DNA of 20,421 nucleotides from a virus (IMGVR_UViG_3300021425_000240:1-20421), one strand, 5' to 3'. Counted from the first letter of the stretch, positions 1-7,719 are shown. Numbers and translations: made by a program. The notes: a model not told the origin generated them from the letters alone.

Positions 1-2
1 GC

Positions 3-1718
3 AGCAGCGAGCCTGTTCGATGGTACACCTCGAGAGCGGAGTATCAGCGGGGCATCATGAACGCTTGCAGCGATCCATCAATCCGCGAGGTGGTCGTGAT
101 GGCTGGCGCGCAGCTTGGCAAAACTGAGGCGCTGCTGAACATTATCGGTTATCACATTGACAACGACCCGAGCCCGATTCTGGTGTTGCAGCCAACGCTC
201 GAGATGGCGCAGGCATTCTCAAAGGATCGAATCGCAGCTGGATTGTTACGCTCGACGCCATGTCTACAAAACAAGGTGAAGGATCCCAGGGCGCGCGATT
301 CGGGGAATACCACGCTCCACAAAGTGTTTCCAGGTGGCGCCATCACCATCGTCGGTGCTAACTCACCGGCGGGACTGGCCTCGAGGCCGATCCGCATCGT
401 TTTATGTGATGAGGTGGATCGTTACCCGACATCGGCAGGATCAGAAGGTGATCCGATACAGCTCGCGAGAAAACGCTCGGCGACATTCTGGAATCGCAAG
501 GTGATCATGGTGTCGACGCCCACAAACAAAGGGTCATCACGCATCGAGGAAGCGTTTGAGGCATCGGACAAGCGTTTTTTCTATGTTCCCTGCCGTCACT
601 GTCACACGCCCCAGGTGCTGCGATGGTCGAATGTGCGATGGGATGATGGCAATCCAGACACGGCGCACTATGCCTGTCAGCATTGCGGCGCTATGTGGAG
701 CGAAAGCGACCGGATCATGGCGATCCGAAATGGCGAGTGGATTGCGACTCAGCCGGAATCGAATGTCGCGGGATTCGCGATCAATGGAATGTATAGTCCC
801 TGGACGTCGCTGCCGGATGCCGCTCGCGAATTCCTGAGCGTTAAAAAGAACCCGGAGCAGCTGCGAGTGTTCACGAATACCTATCTTGGCGAGACCTGGG
901 AAGATGAAGGTGAGACGGTCGACGATTACGATCTCAGCGAACGCCGCGAGCAGATGATTGACGTGCCTGACGATGTCATTTTGCTCACTGCCGGCGTCGA
1001 CGTGCAGGACAACCGGCTCGAGATCAGTGTGATTGGCTGGGGGCGTGATGATGAAACGTATGTCCTGGCGCATGACACGCTATATGGCGATCCGAGCACG
1101 CCGCAGCTCTGGACAAACCTCGACTCGGTGCTAAATACGCAATATCAAACCGAATCAGGTCGACAGATCGCTATCCGGGCGACTTGTGTCGACTCTGGCG
1201 GTCATTTCACGAACTCGGTCTATTCTTATTGCAAAAAGAACGGGCCACGTCGAATTTTTGCCATCAAGGGTGTCGGCGGTGAGGGGAAACCGATCTCAGG
1301 GCGCCCATCGAAGAACAACATCGGCAAATGCCCGCTTTTCCCGGTCGGAGTCGACACTGCGAAGGATCTATTATTCGCCAGGATGCGAATCAAAGAGCCT
1401 GGGGCTGGATATATGCATTTCTCAGACACTTTAAACGACGAGTATTTCAGGCAGCTAACGGCGGAGAAAATCGTCACACGCTTCCACAGGGGCTTTAAAA
1501 AGCGGGTATTCGAGAAGATTCGACCGCGCAATGAGGCGCTCGACTGTATGGTGTATGCATTGGCGGCCTATGGTATATTAGGGGTTAATGTCAATGCCTT
1601 GGCTGACAAACTCGACAGCGTCGATCAGAGCACCGAGACCGTCAAACAAGAGCAGAAAAAAACCAGCTATATCCCGCGCGGGCAGTCGCGAGGGAATTTT
1701 GCGACATCATGGCGATAA
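3..1718 (+). CDS. terL: Phage terminase large subunit, GpA family (5' end outside window)
   Basis: ATPase-nuclease that cuts concatemeric DNA and pumps it into the prohead through the portal. The frame is open to base 3, and the 18 codons before the ATG at 57 (including W-Y-T-S-R-x-E-Y-Q) match the usual GpA lead-in to the ATPase domain. The ATG at 57 is therefore not the true start and the gene is cut by the window edge. Numbering from that Met: Walker A-like G17-A-Q-L-G-K-T23; Walker B I-V-L-C-D118-E119; coupling motif S153-T-P-T; zinc-ribbon pairs C179/C182 and C207/C210; nuclease acidic residues D315 (G-V-D-V-Q-D), D379 (C-V-D-S-G-G) and D496 (N-E-A-L-D). All key residues are present, so it looks functional. 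About 571 residues are visible against 641 in lambda gpA. The stop is 3 bases before the gpW-like gene. Confidence 0.96.
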   Translation, partial: SSEPVRWYTSRAEYQRGIMNACSDPSIREVVVMAGAQLGKTEALLNIIGYHIDNDPSPILVLQPTLEMAQAFSKDRIAAGLLRSTPCLQNKVKDPRARDSGNTTLHKVFPGGAITIVGANSPAGLASRPIRIVLCDEVDRYPTSAGSEGDPIQLARKRSATFWNRKVIMVSTPTNKGSSRIEEAFEASDKRFFYVPCRHCHTPQVLRWSNVRWDDGNPDTAHYACQHCGAMWSESDRIMAIRNGEWIATQPESNVAGFAINGMYSPWTSLPDAAREFLSVKKNPEQLRVFTNTYLGETWEDEGETVDDYDLSERREQMIDVPDDVILLTAGVDVQDNRLEISVIGWGRDDETYVLAHDTLYGDPSTPQLWTNLDSVLNTQYQTESGRQIAIRATCVDSGGHFTNSVYSYCKKNGPRRIFAIKGVGGEGKPISGRPSKNNIGKCPLFPVGVDTAKDLLFARMRIKEPGAGYMHFSDTLNDEYFRQLTAEKIVTRFHRGFKKRVFEKIRPRNEALDCMVYALAAYGILGVNVNALADKLDSVDQSTETVKQEQKKTSYIPRGQSRGNFATSWR

Positions 1719-1721
1719 GTT

Positions 1722-2315
1722 ATGGCGAATTTATTCTTAGCTGCGAATGCTCCAGAAGGTGAACCCGAGGAAATCGTCGTTGGCGATTTTATTCAGTGGA
1801 AGCGATCGGACATTGCGGCAGATTATCCGACGTCGACCGGGTACACGGCGGAATACGTCGCTCGGATCACTGGTGGCGGCAGTTCAGAGATAAAAATTCC
1901 GCAAGCGGCAGGATCAACCGATACTTATTACCTATTCACGGCTGACAGCACGACCACCGCGTCATTTTTGACTGGCAAGTATCACTGGCAGCTCGAAATC
2001 ACTCAGACATCATCGGGTAATCGTGTCGTTGTCGATATCGGCGACTTTGAAGCGATCCCCGATATGGACAACAATCAGGCGGATCCCAGGATTCACGCCG
2101 AGATCATGGTCGACAAAATCGAGAGCCTGCTACAAGGCAAAGCCGACTCTGACGTCGCAAGCTACTCAATCGCTGGGCGATCACTGACAAAGCTGAGTTT
2201 TTCTGAATTGGTCGAGGCGCGCGACTATTACCGACGTGAGGTTGTGAAGCATGAAAACCACGAGCTCTTAAAACGCGGCAAAACGAACGGCGCGACAATC
2301 GAGGTGAGATTCTGA
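1722..2315 (+). CDS. gpW-like head-tail joining protein with N-terminal Ig-like extension
   Basis: Lies exactly where lambda W lies, between terminase and portal. Residues 121-197 look like gpW: a helix (I-H-A-E-I-M-V-D-K-I-E-S-L-L), a short hairpin (S-Y-S-I-A-G-R-S-L-T-K-L-S), and a second helix (F-S-E-L-V-E-A-R-D-Y-Y-R-R-E-V). gpW sits under the portal after packaging and forms the platform for FII and the tail. gpW itself is only 68 residues, so residues 1-120 are additional. They are strand-rich with no long helix and read like the Ig-like N-terminal domain of siphophage baseplate proteins (BppU_N type), resembling the small protein at 15233-15550. The gpW assignment rests on pattern plus position. 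The function of the extension is unknown. The Shine-Dalgarno before the ATG is weak. Confidence 0.72.
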   Translation: MANLFLAANAPEGEPEEIVVGDFIQWKRSDIAADYPTSTGYTAEYVARITGGGSSEIKIPQAAGSTDTYYLFTADSTTTASFLTGKYHWQLEITQTSSGNRVVVDIGDFEAIPDMDNNQADPRIHAEIMVDKIESLLQGKADSDVASYSIAGRSLTKLSFSELVEARDYYRREVVKHENHELLKRGKTNGATIEVRF

Positions 2316-2316
2316 G

Positions 2317-3798
2317 ATGGGAATGTTCGATTTCTGGAAGGCAAAGCCTGAGACCAAGCCGCAAACAATGAAGCGAGCCTATCAGGCAGCGAATACGGGT
2401 CGTTTATTTGCTGATTATCGAGAGTCAGAGCGCAGCGCAGACAGTGAGCTCTACCCGGTTTTATCGAGAATGCGCGCTCGATCTCGCGATCTCGCCAGGA
2501 ATAATGAATATGCAAAGCGTTATTTGACGCTATTAAAAACAAACACGATCGGTCAGCACGGCATCAAACTCCAGGTCAAAGCGCTCGATCCGGCGGGATC
2601 GCTCGACCAGGACGGCAACACGGCTGTCGAATCGTCATTTAAAGTCTGGGGGCGCTCCGGTAATTGCACGGCGGACGGCAAAATGAGCTGGATCGACGTG
2701 CAGAAGATGGTTATCGAGAGCCTGGCGCGTGATGGTGAGGTTTTCATCATCAAGCATCGAGGGAATAGCTTCCACGATTCGTTTGCGCTTGAGTTTATCG
2801 AGCCCGACCAGGTCGATGAGGAAAAATCAGAGCGATTGTCTAACGGAAACGAGATCAGGATGGGCGTGGAGCTCGACAAGTTCCGAAAGCCAGTCGCTTA
2901 TCATCTGCTGACCTATCATCCCGGCGATTATGATTTCACGACACTAACACGCTCGCCAAAACACCGGCGGATCACTGCCGATCGAGTGATTCATATATTC
3001 CAGCCGCTGCGCCCAGGACAGACTCGAGGCGAACCCTGGATGGCGCCGGCGATGGCATCACTCAAGCAGCTCAACGGCTGGCGAGAGGCATCGATTGTCG
3101 CGGCTCGAATGGGCGCGTCCAAGATGGGTTTTTTTACGAGCCCATCGGGTGATGGGTTTGTGGCAGATGATCTCGATGGTCATGTGCCGATCATTGACGC
3201 GCAGCCTGGGACATTTCACCAGCTGCCGAATGGCGTCGACTTTAAAACCTTCGATCCGCAGTACCCGACGAGCGAATTCGATAGCTTCCATAAATCAGTG
3301 CTCAAGGGTATCGCGTCGGCGCTGAACGTATCCTATACGTCACTCGCAAACGATCTCGAGGCGACATCGTACAGCTCAATCAGGCAGGGCGCGCTCGAGG
3401 AGCGCGACTATTATCGGAACCTGCATCAATTCATGATCGAGCATTTCATTCGCCCGGTGTTCGAGGCTTGGCTCGAGTCGGCGCTCGAGGTCCAGGGTGT
3501 TCGGCTGCCGTTGAGCACCTATCCCAAGTTTAGCGCTGCGGCTGAATTTCGTGGGCGTGCCTGGAATTGGGTCGACCCGCAAAAGGAAATGAACGCTGCG
3601 ATTAATGGCATGAAGGCCGGCGTGCTGAGTCTCCAGGATGTCGCGAGCCAGTACGGAAAGGACACCGAGGAGCTCTTGGCGGAGATTCGCCGCGACAGGG
3701 CGCTCATGGAGCAATTCGACGTTAAATATGCGCTGGAGCCCTACGCTGCCCAGTTTATGCCGGTCAATCCCGAGGTAACGGATAGTGGCGACGTATAA
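2317..3798 (+). CDS. Portal protein, lambda gpB family
   Basis: Dodecameric ring at one head vertex through which terminase packages DNA and to which the connector and tail attach. The 493 residues compare with 533 for lambda gpB. Family blocks visible: A-R-N-N-E-Y-A-K-R-Y-L (60-70), T-N-T-I-G-Q-H-G-I-K-L-Q (75-86), A-R-D-G-E-V-F (138-143), L-E-F-I-E-P-D-Q-V-D (158-167), and D-R-V-I-H-I-F-Q-P-L-R-P-G-Q-T-R-G (222-238), followed by the long stem helix region. The ATG follows the preceding TGA by one base, with gaggtgag (2301-2308) as ribosome binding site. The last 14 bases overlap the GTG-initiated protease-capsid gene, implying translational coupling. Confidence 0.95.
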   Translation: MGMFDFWKAKPETKPQTMKRAYQAANTGRLFADYRESERSADSELYPVLSRMRARSRDLARNNEYAKRYLTLLKTNTIGQHGIKLQVKALDPAGSLDQDGNTAVESSFKVWGRSGNCTADGKMSWIDVQKMVIESLARDGEVFIIKHRGNSFHDSFALEFIEPDQVDEEKSERLSNGNEIRMGVELDKFRKPVAYHLLTYHPGDYDFTTLTRSPKHRRITADRVIHIFQPLRPGQTRGEPWMAPAMASLKQLNGWREASIVAARMGASKMGFFTSPSGDGFVADDLDGHVPIIDAQPGTFHQLPNGVDFKTFDPQYPTSEFDSFHKSVLKGIASALNVSYTSLANDLEATSYSSIRQGALEERDYYRNLHQFMIEHFIRPVFEAWLESALEVQGVRLPLSTYPKFSAAAEFRGRAWNWVDPQKEMNAAINGMKAGVLSLQDVASQYGKDTEELLAEIRRDRALMEQFDVKYALEPYAAQFMPVNPEVTDSGDV

Positions 3799-6511
3799 AG
3801 GCGAAGAAATAAACACAAAACCAACGGAGGCGATGGCAAGTAATGCGAGACGCGGTTTGGAATGGCGTGAAGAATTTGGGCGAGGTGGTACTGAAATTGG
3901 TGTCGCTCGTGCTCGCGACCTGGCTAATCGTCGTGAGCTCAGTATTAATACTGTTCGGCGTATGTTTTCTTACTTTGCTCGACACGCTGTCGATAAGGAA
4001 GCCGAAGGATTCAGCAGCGGAGAGGATGGATTCCCAAGTGCCGGGCGAATCGCCTGGGAGTTATGGGGCGGAGATGCTGGACAGTCATGGACTCGACGAA
4101 TCGTCGAGCGACTTAATTCATTAGACGAGAGAGCCTATATCGATTCGCGTCCCTACCCGAACGAACACGCAGCCAGGATCAGAGATCCCGGCCAATATGA
4201 TGAGTTCCGGCGGGTAAATGATGAACTTGGTGAAGGAATTGATATAATCGTCGGTTATAAGAACGGCGAGACTGAGATCCAGTCGATCCGATTCGATTCT
4301 CGGATGTATTCGGCGGAAGCCGCTCGCGAATGGCTGCGGGAGAACAACTGGGAAGTTTTAAAGTTTGAGGAAGCCATTGAGGAAAAGGCAATGGATACAG
4401 AAAAGCGCGCAGAACCTGGTGAATTATCGATCGGCGATTTTGTCGAGTGGGATTCATCTGGCGGCATGGCTCGCGGAAAAATCGAGCGTATTGAGCGCGA
4501 TGGCGAGATCGATGTTCCAAATACTGATTTCACTGTCACCGGCACAGAGGATGACCCGGCGGCGTTGATACGTATCTATGACAGCGAGGGCAGCGAGAGC
4601 GATGTCCTGGTCGGTCACAAGTTCTCGACTCTGACGAAAATCGATCCAATCCGCGGTGCTCACGATGACGAGCGTCATATTGTAAACGTCACCGAAACCG
4701 AATCGAGCGTCATTGTCGAATTCGAAAAGCATGAAAGCGACTCGGACGAAGAGCGCAAGGGGGTTGCCCAGGTAACCCACCGGGCGATGGAAATGGATGC
4801 CAGGGCGGTCGACGAGGAATCGCGTCGGGTTCGCATGGCGGTCAGCTCCGAAGAGCCCGTGCAGCGCTCTTTCGGCATGGAAGTATTAGAACACTCAGAG
4901 GAAGCTATCGACCTTAGTTTCCTCAACAGCGGTCGCGCTCCGCTGCTCTTGGATCACGATCCAGAGCGACAAATTGGCGTAGTTGAATCTGTCGAACTCG
5001 ACGGCTCGGCTCGGCGGCTCCGGGCGACGGTGCGTTTTGGGAAAGGCGCATTGGCTAGAGAGGCTTTCGACGATGTGGTGGATGGAATCAAGGCTAACGT
5101 GTCCATTGGTTACGCCATCAACAAGCTGGAGCGCAAGGATAAAGAGACATATGTCGCTAAATCCTGGCGTCCCGTAGAGGCATCGCTCGTATCAATCCCG
5201 GCTGATTCATCGGTCGGAGTAGGGCGCTCTGCTTCATTAAACCCCGTGATCAAAACTGACTTTAAGGAGACATTACCCATGTCAGAATCTATTGATATCG
5301 CGGCAGTCGAAGCAGATGCTCGGAAAGCCGCCCAAAAGAACGCCGCTCAAATTGTTGAGTTAGGCGCACGTCACAACAAATCGGATCTCGCGCAGCGCGC
5401 GATCTCGGAAGGCAAGTCGATCGAAGAATTTCGCGGCGAGCTGCTCGAGGTGATCGGATCTGATCGTGCATTGGAAAGCCAGGATATTGGCATGAACAAA
5501 AAAGAAACCGAGCGTTTCTCTCTTGTTCGCGCTGTCAATGCTCTCGCAAACCCAACCGATCGACGAGCTCAGGAAGCCGCTGCATTCGAATTCGAGTGCT
5601 CTCGTGCTGCCGCTGATCAGTATGGCAAAACCGCCCAGGGCATCATGCTCCCGGCTGAGGTTATGCGAAACTGGAAGCGCGACCTGAACTCTGCTGATGA
5701 GTTCGAGTTGTTCACCGATGATTTTCGTGGCGGTGAGTTTATCGATGTCCTTCGCAATGCATCATCAGTGATGCAGGCCGGCGCTCGTATGCTTGGCGGT
5801 CTTTCTGGCGATGTAAAAATCCCACGTAAAGATTCGGCAGCGGTTGCGGGTTGGATTGCTACCGAAGGCGGTGCATCTAGCGAGTCAGAAATGACTGTCG
5901 GACAAGTCTCGATGACTCCCAAGACACTCGGCGCTCACACTGATGTGACCCGTCAACTCTTGATCCAATCATCATTGGATGTCGAGGCGCTAATGCGTGA
6001 CGACCTGGCGCAGTCAATCGCTCTGGCGATCGACCTGGCTGGTCTCGAGGGCTCTGGTTCAAGCGGTCAGCCTACTGGTATTTTGAATACCTCGGGCGTG
6101 AACACCGTGACAGCATTCGCAGCTGCTAACCCAACATTCGCAGAGGTGGTAACACTCGAGACGGCTGTTGCGGAAGATAATGCTCTGATGGGTAGCCTGG
6201 CATACATCATGCCCGCGGCTATGCATGGCGCGTTAAAGACGACTGAAAAGGCGTCGGGCACTGCTCAGTTTGTTGTCGAGCCTGGTGGCACTGTCAACGG
6301 CTATCGTGCAATCGTTTCGAACCAGGGAACCGCCGGTAACCTGTATTTCGGAAACTTCAACGATCTGTTGATCGGTATGTTTGGCGGCCTCGATATTGTT
6401 GTCGATCCGTACACAAACAGCACCAGCGGCACCGTTCGAGTTGTTGCGTTGCAGTCTGTTGACGTCGCTGTACGTCACGCTGTTAGTTTCGCATTCGGTA
6501 ACGATGGCTAA
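3785..6511 (+). CDS. Five-module fusion: accessory domains, HK97-type prohead protease and major capsid protein
   Basis: One uninterrupted 908-codon frame. Residues about 12-105: phage accessory domain (K-P-T-E-A-M, then G-G-T-x-x-G-V-A-R-A-R-D, and I-A-W-E-L-W-G-G-D-A-G). Residues 141-197: small domain ending F-D-S-R-M-Y-S-A-E-A-A-R-E-W-L, like XkdF-type protease flanks. Residues 213-287: Tudor-like DUF2945/HVA1-type domain (G-D-F-V-E-W-D-S-S-G-G, then T-E-D-D-P-A-A-L-I-R, then V-G-H-K-F-S-T-L). Residues 330-485: protease with His391 (L-L-L-D-H-D-P-E), Ser440 (A-N-V-S-I-G-Y) and the E465-A-S-L-V-S-I-P-A strand. From 499: scaffold/delta region, then an HK97-fold capsid protein including G-S-S-G-Q-P-T-G-I-L. 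The protease should cleave scaffold from shell. The GTG start is chosen because the first domain needs K-P-T at 12-14 and gaggt lies 8 bases upstream. The later ATG at 3833 has a badly spaced ribosome site. Confidence 0.92.
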   Translation: MATYKGEEINTKPTEAMASNARRGLEWREEFGRGGTEIGVARARDLANRRELSINTVRRMFSYFARHAVDKEAEGFSSGEDGFPSAGRIAWELWGGDAGQSWTRRIVERLNSLDERAYIDSRPYPNEHAARIRDPGQYDEFRRVNDELGEGIDIIVGYKNGETEIQSIRFDSRMYSAEAAREWLRENNWEVLKFEEAIEEKAMDTEKRAEPGELSIGDFVEWDSSGGMARGKIERIERDGEIDVPNTDFTVTGTEDDPAALIRIYDSEGSESDVLVGHKFSTLTKIDPIRGAHDDERHIVNVTETESSVIVEFEKHESDSDEERKGVAQVTHRAMEMDARAVDEESRRVRMAVSSEEPVQRSFGMEVLEHSEEAIDLSFLNSGRAPLLLDHDPERQIGVVESVELDGSARRLRATVRFGKGALAREAFDDVVDGIKANVSIGYAINKLERKDKETYVAKSWRPVEASLVSIPADSSVGVGRSASLNPVIKTDFKETLPMSESIDIAAVEADARKAAQKNAAQIVELGARHNKSDLAQRAISEGKSIEEFRGELLEVIGSDRALESQDIGMNKKETERFSLVRAVNALANPTDRRAQEAAAFEFECSRAAADQYGKTAQGIMLPAEVMRNWKRDLNSADEFELFTDDFRGGEFIDVLRNASSVMQAGARMLGGLSGDVKIPRKDSAAVAGWIATEGGASSESEMTVGQVSMTPKTLGAHTDVTRQLLIQSSLDVEALMRDDLAQSIALAIDLAGLEGSGSSGQPTGILNTSGVNTVTAFAAANPTFAEVVTLETAVAEDNALMGSLAYIMPAAMHGALKTTEKASGTAQFVVEPGGTVNGYRAIVSNQGTAGNLYFGNFNDLLIGMFGGLDIVVDPYTNSTSGTVRVVALQSVDVAVRHAVSFAFGNDG
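5264..5281 (+). promoter_or_regulatory. Internal ribosome binding site and ATG for a separate scaffold-capsid product
   Basis: The sequence aaggaga (5264-5270) lies 8 bases before an in-frame ATG (5279-5281, residue 499 of the fusion). This is the best Shine-Dalgarno in the gene, and it falls exactly at the protease/capsid boundary. Initiation here would make a 410-residue scaffold-capsid protein ending at 6511. This resembles the nested Nu3 scaffold start inside lambda C, but here it would yield the shell protein itself. Use of the site is inferred, not shown. Confidence 0.75.
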
Positions 6512-6520
6512 AACTCAAAC

Positions 6521-6550
6521 CCCGCCCTTCTCTGGAGGGGCGGGTTTTCT
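6521..6550 (+). terminator. Rho-independent terminator after the capsid gene
   Basis: A 10-bp stem (cccgcccttc at 6521-6530 with gaggggcggg at 6535-6544, one T-G wobble), tetraloop tctg, then ttttct. It starts 9 bases after the capsid stop and is the only strong hairpin plus T-run I see in an intergenic gap. Confidence 0.9.
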
Positions 6551-6561
6551 TGAGGTTGTTT

Positions 6562-6780
6562 ATGAAATATCTAGTTTTAAAAGGTACAGTGATTAACGGT
6601 TGCGCGGCTAAAGCCGGCGATGTTGTTGAGGTTCCTGAGTCAGAAGTGAAAGCGCTGTTAGCCATGAAGCGCATCGCCGAGGTAGCTGAGAAGCCGGCGG
6701 CGACAACAAATCGCGCCATTGGCCTGGACGATGACACTAAGCCAAAAAAGCGCGGCAGGCCGAAAAAGAAGGCTGACTAA
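6562..6780 (+). CDS. Small head-region protein with AT-hook motif
   Basis: 72 residues from the ATG at 6562, which has tgagg (6551-6555) six bases upstream. A TTG at 6550 would add four residues but lies in the terminator tail, so I reject it. The N-terminal half (M-K-Y-L-V-L-K-G-T-V-I-N-G) looks like a small beta-rich domain, followed by a helix (S-E-V-K-A-L-L-A-M-K-R-I-A). The C-terminus, P-K-K-R-G-R-P-K-K-K, is a classic AT-hook core (R-G-R-P with flanking Lys) that in other proteins binds the minor groove of A/T-rich DNA. Its place between capsid and the FII-like gene is that of lambda FI, a DNA-packaging helper. I see no sequence similarity to FI and assign no firm function. The stop overlaps the next start as TAATG. 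Confidence 0.8.
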   Translation: MKYLVLKGTVINGCAAKAGDVVEVPESEVKALLAMKRIAEVAEKPAATTNRAIGLDDDTKPKKRGRPKKKAD

Positions 6781-7085
6781 TGGCTGTTGAGACCGCTGAC
6801 GAGCGCGCGATATTCCTGGCTGATTTCGGGGTGGCTTGTTCCTATACCCCATCAGGTGGGACCGCGACCGATATCACGGTCATTTTTGACAATGAGTTCA
6901 TCGATGTCGACACGACCGGCACGGTGACATTCGCGATGCAGCAGCCCAAGGTGCTCTGTCGCGATGGCGAGGTGAGTAATATCGCCGAGGGTGATCAGAT
7001 GGTGATCGCTGGGGTAACTTATATTGTGCGCGTGGTGATGCCTGATGGGACGGGCATGACCGAAGTGATGTTAGAGGCGCAGTGA
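6780..7085 (+). CDS. Head-tail attachment protein, gpFII-like
   Basis: 101 residues, against 117 for lambda gpFII. The core pattern matches gpFII: V-I-F-D-N-E-F for G-V-F-D-D-P, then a strand ending in R-D-G-E-V, then I-A-E-G-D-Q-M-V-I-A-G-V-T-Y-I-V-R-V-V for L-R-R-G-D-T-L-T-I-G-E-E-N-F-W-V-D-R-V, then a D-G-x-G-turn and a last strand. FII binds beneath gpW and the portal and forms the joint that accepts the completed tail. The start overlaps the previous stop (TAATG) and the stop overlaps the next start (TGATG), so the three genes are probably translated in sequence. Confidence 0.78.
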   Translation: MAVETADERAIFLADFGVACSYTPSGGTATDITVIFDNEFIDVDTTGTVTFAMQQPKVLCRDGEVSNIAEGDQMVIAGVTYIVRVVMPDGTGMTEVMLEAQ

Positions 7086-7528
7086 TGGCGCACGTTAGAA
7101 AGTTAATTCGCGACAATATAACCACCGCGCTGACTGGTTTGACGACGACAGGCACCAATGTCTATCAAACCCGCGTTTATCCCCTGGCGGAGAATAAACT
7201 GCCAGGAATCGCGATCTATACGAAGTCAGAGGATGTCGAATATCAAACGATAACGACTCCCAGGGCCCAGGAGCGCGTTTTATTGGTTGCAGTCGAGGCT
7301 TATGTGAAGGCGCTCGCAAATTATGACGACACGCTCGACACTATTGCAGAAGAAGTCGAGGCTGCTTTATATACAGATTTAACTCGCGGCGGATACGCAA
7401 AAGACACGCGAGTGATATCATTCGATTCGCAGTTTTCGGGTGATGCTGATCAGCCGGTGGCATATGCTACATTCACGGTGGAGGTTGACTATTTCACGGC
7501 TGAAAACGATGCGGGGACAGCTATATGA
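7085..7528 (+). CDS. Tail terminator protein, gpU-like
   Basis: 147 residues from the ATG at 7085 (TGATG with the previous stop; gagg at 7074-7077). A GTG at 7082 would add one residue and cannot be excluded. gpU caps the growing tail tube and forms the tail side of the head joint. Matching features are an N-terminal helix, L-P-G-I-A-I-Y-T-K-S-E-D-V-E-Y (gpU: F-P-A-I-A-V-Y with E-Y), a strand with V-L-L-V-A-V-E-A-Y, and the helix D-D-T-L-D-T-I-A-E-E-V-E-A-A-L ahead of a final strand pair. Lambda gpU is 131 residues. Position after FII and before the tube gene agrees. Confidence 0.8.
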   Translation: MAHVRKLIRDNITTALTGLTTTGTNVYQTRVYPLAENKLPGIAIYTKSEDVEYQTITTPRAQERVLLVAVEAYVKALANYDDTLDTIAEEVEAALYTDLTRGGYAKDTRVISFDSQFSGDADQPVAYATFTVEVDYFTAENDAGTAI

Positions 7529-7716
7529 TAGCGATGAAATATGGTGACACGACGATCAGGGTGCAACCCGAGAAAGTCGACGAGATGTTGCGAAAAGGTT
7601 GGGAGCTGGTTGAGTCCCAGGGTGAGCCAGTCAAGGCGAAAAAGGCGAGAGCCAAAAAGCCGGCGGCAGAACCCGAAGCAGAAGTTACAAACGATCAAGA
7701 TTCCGGGGAGGAATAA
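7525..7716 (+). CDS. Small Lys/Ala-rich protein of unknown function
   Basis: 63 residues, start overlapping the previous stop as ATGA. The N-terminal half (M-K-Y-G-D-T-T-I-R-V-Q-P, then a helix V-D-E-M-L-R-K-G-W-E-L-V) looks folded. The C-terminal half is low-complexity, first basic (K-A-K-K-A-R-A-K-K) then acidic, ending at the tail tube ribosome site. The layout, a short folded head plus a charged tail, echoes the small protein at 6562, but I see no clear sequence relation between them. Not recognised. The tight overlap with the gpU-like gene and the tube gene suggests a head-tail connector or tail assembly role, which is inference only. Confidence 0.75.
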   Translation: MIAMKYGDTTIRVQPEKVDEMLRKGWELVESQGEPVKAKKARAKKPAAEPEAEVTNDQDSGEE

Positions 7717-7719
7717 AAC

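Noticed and set aside
57-59. ATG at 57 as the true start of the terminase
   Set aside because: The frame is open upstream to base 3, and those codons match the conserved region before the GpA ATPase domain, so the gene begins outside the window.
537-1073. Long minus-strand frames opposite the terminase
   Set aside because: They lie fully antisense to a gene with conserved catalytic residues, lack ribosome sites, and their proteins show no recognisable pattern.
3833-3835. ATG as the start of the protease-capsid fusion
   Set aside because: ggagg lies only 2 bases upstream, too close, and starting here would cut the conserved K-P-T opening of the first domain.
3843-4124. 93-codon plus-strand frame with a hydrophobic start overlapping the protease-capsid gene
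   Set aside because: The hydrophobic run looks like a possible transmembrane segment or holin, but the overlapping frame encodes conserved domain motifs throughout, so this is most likely a shadow. A weak chance remains.
4241-4249. TGATATAAT extended -10 promoter inside the protease-capsid gene
   Set aside because: It is made by ordinary codons (I-D-I-I), no suitable start or Shine-Dalgarno follows closely, and no gap is present. It may be chance.
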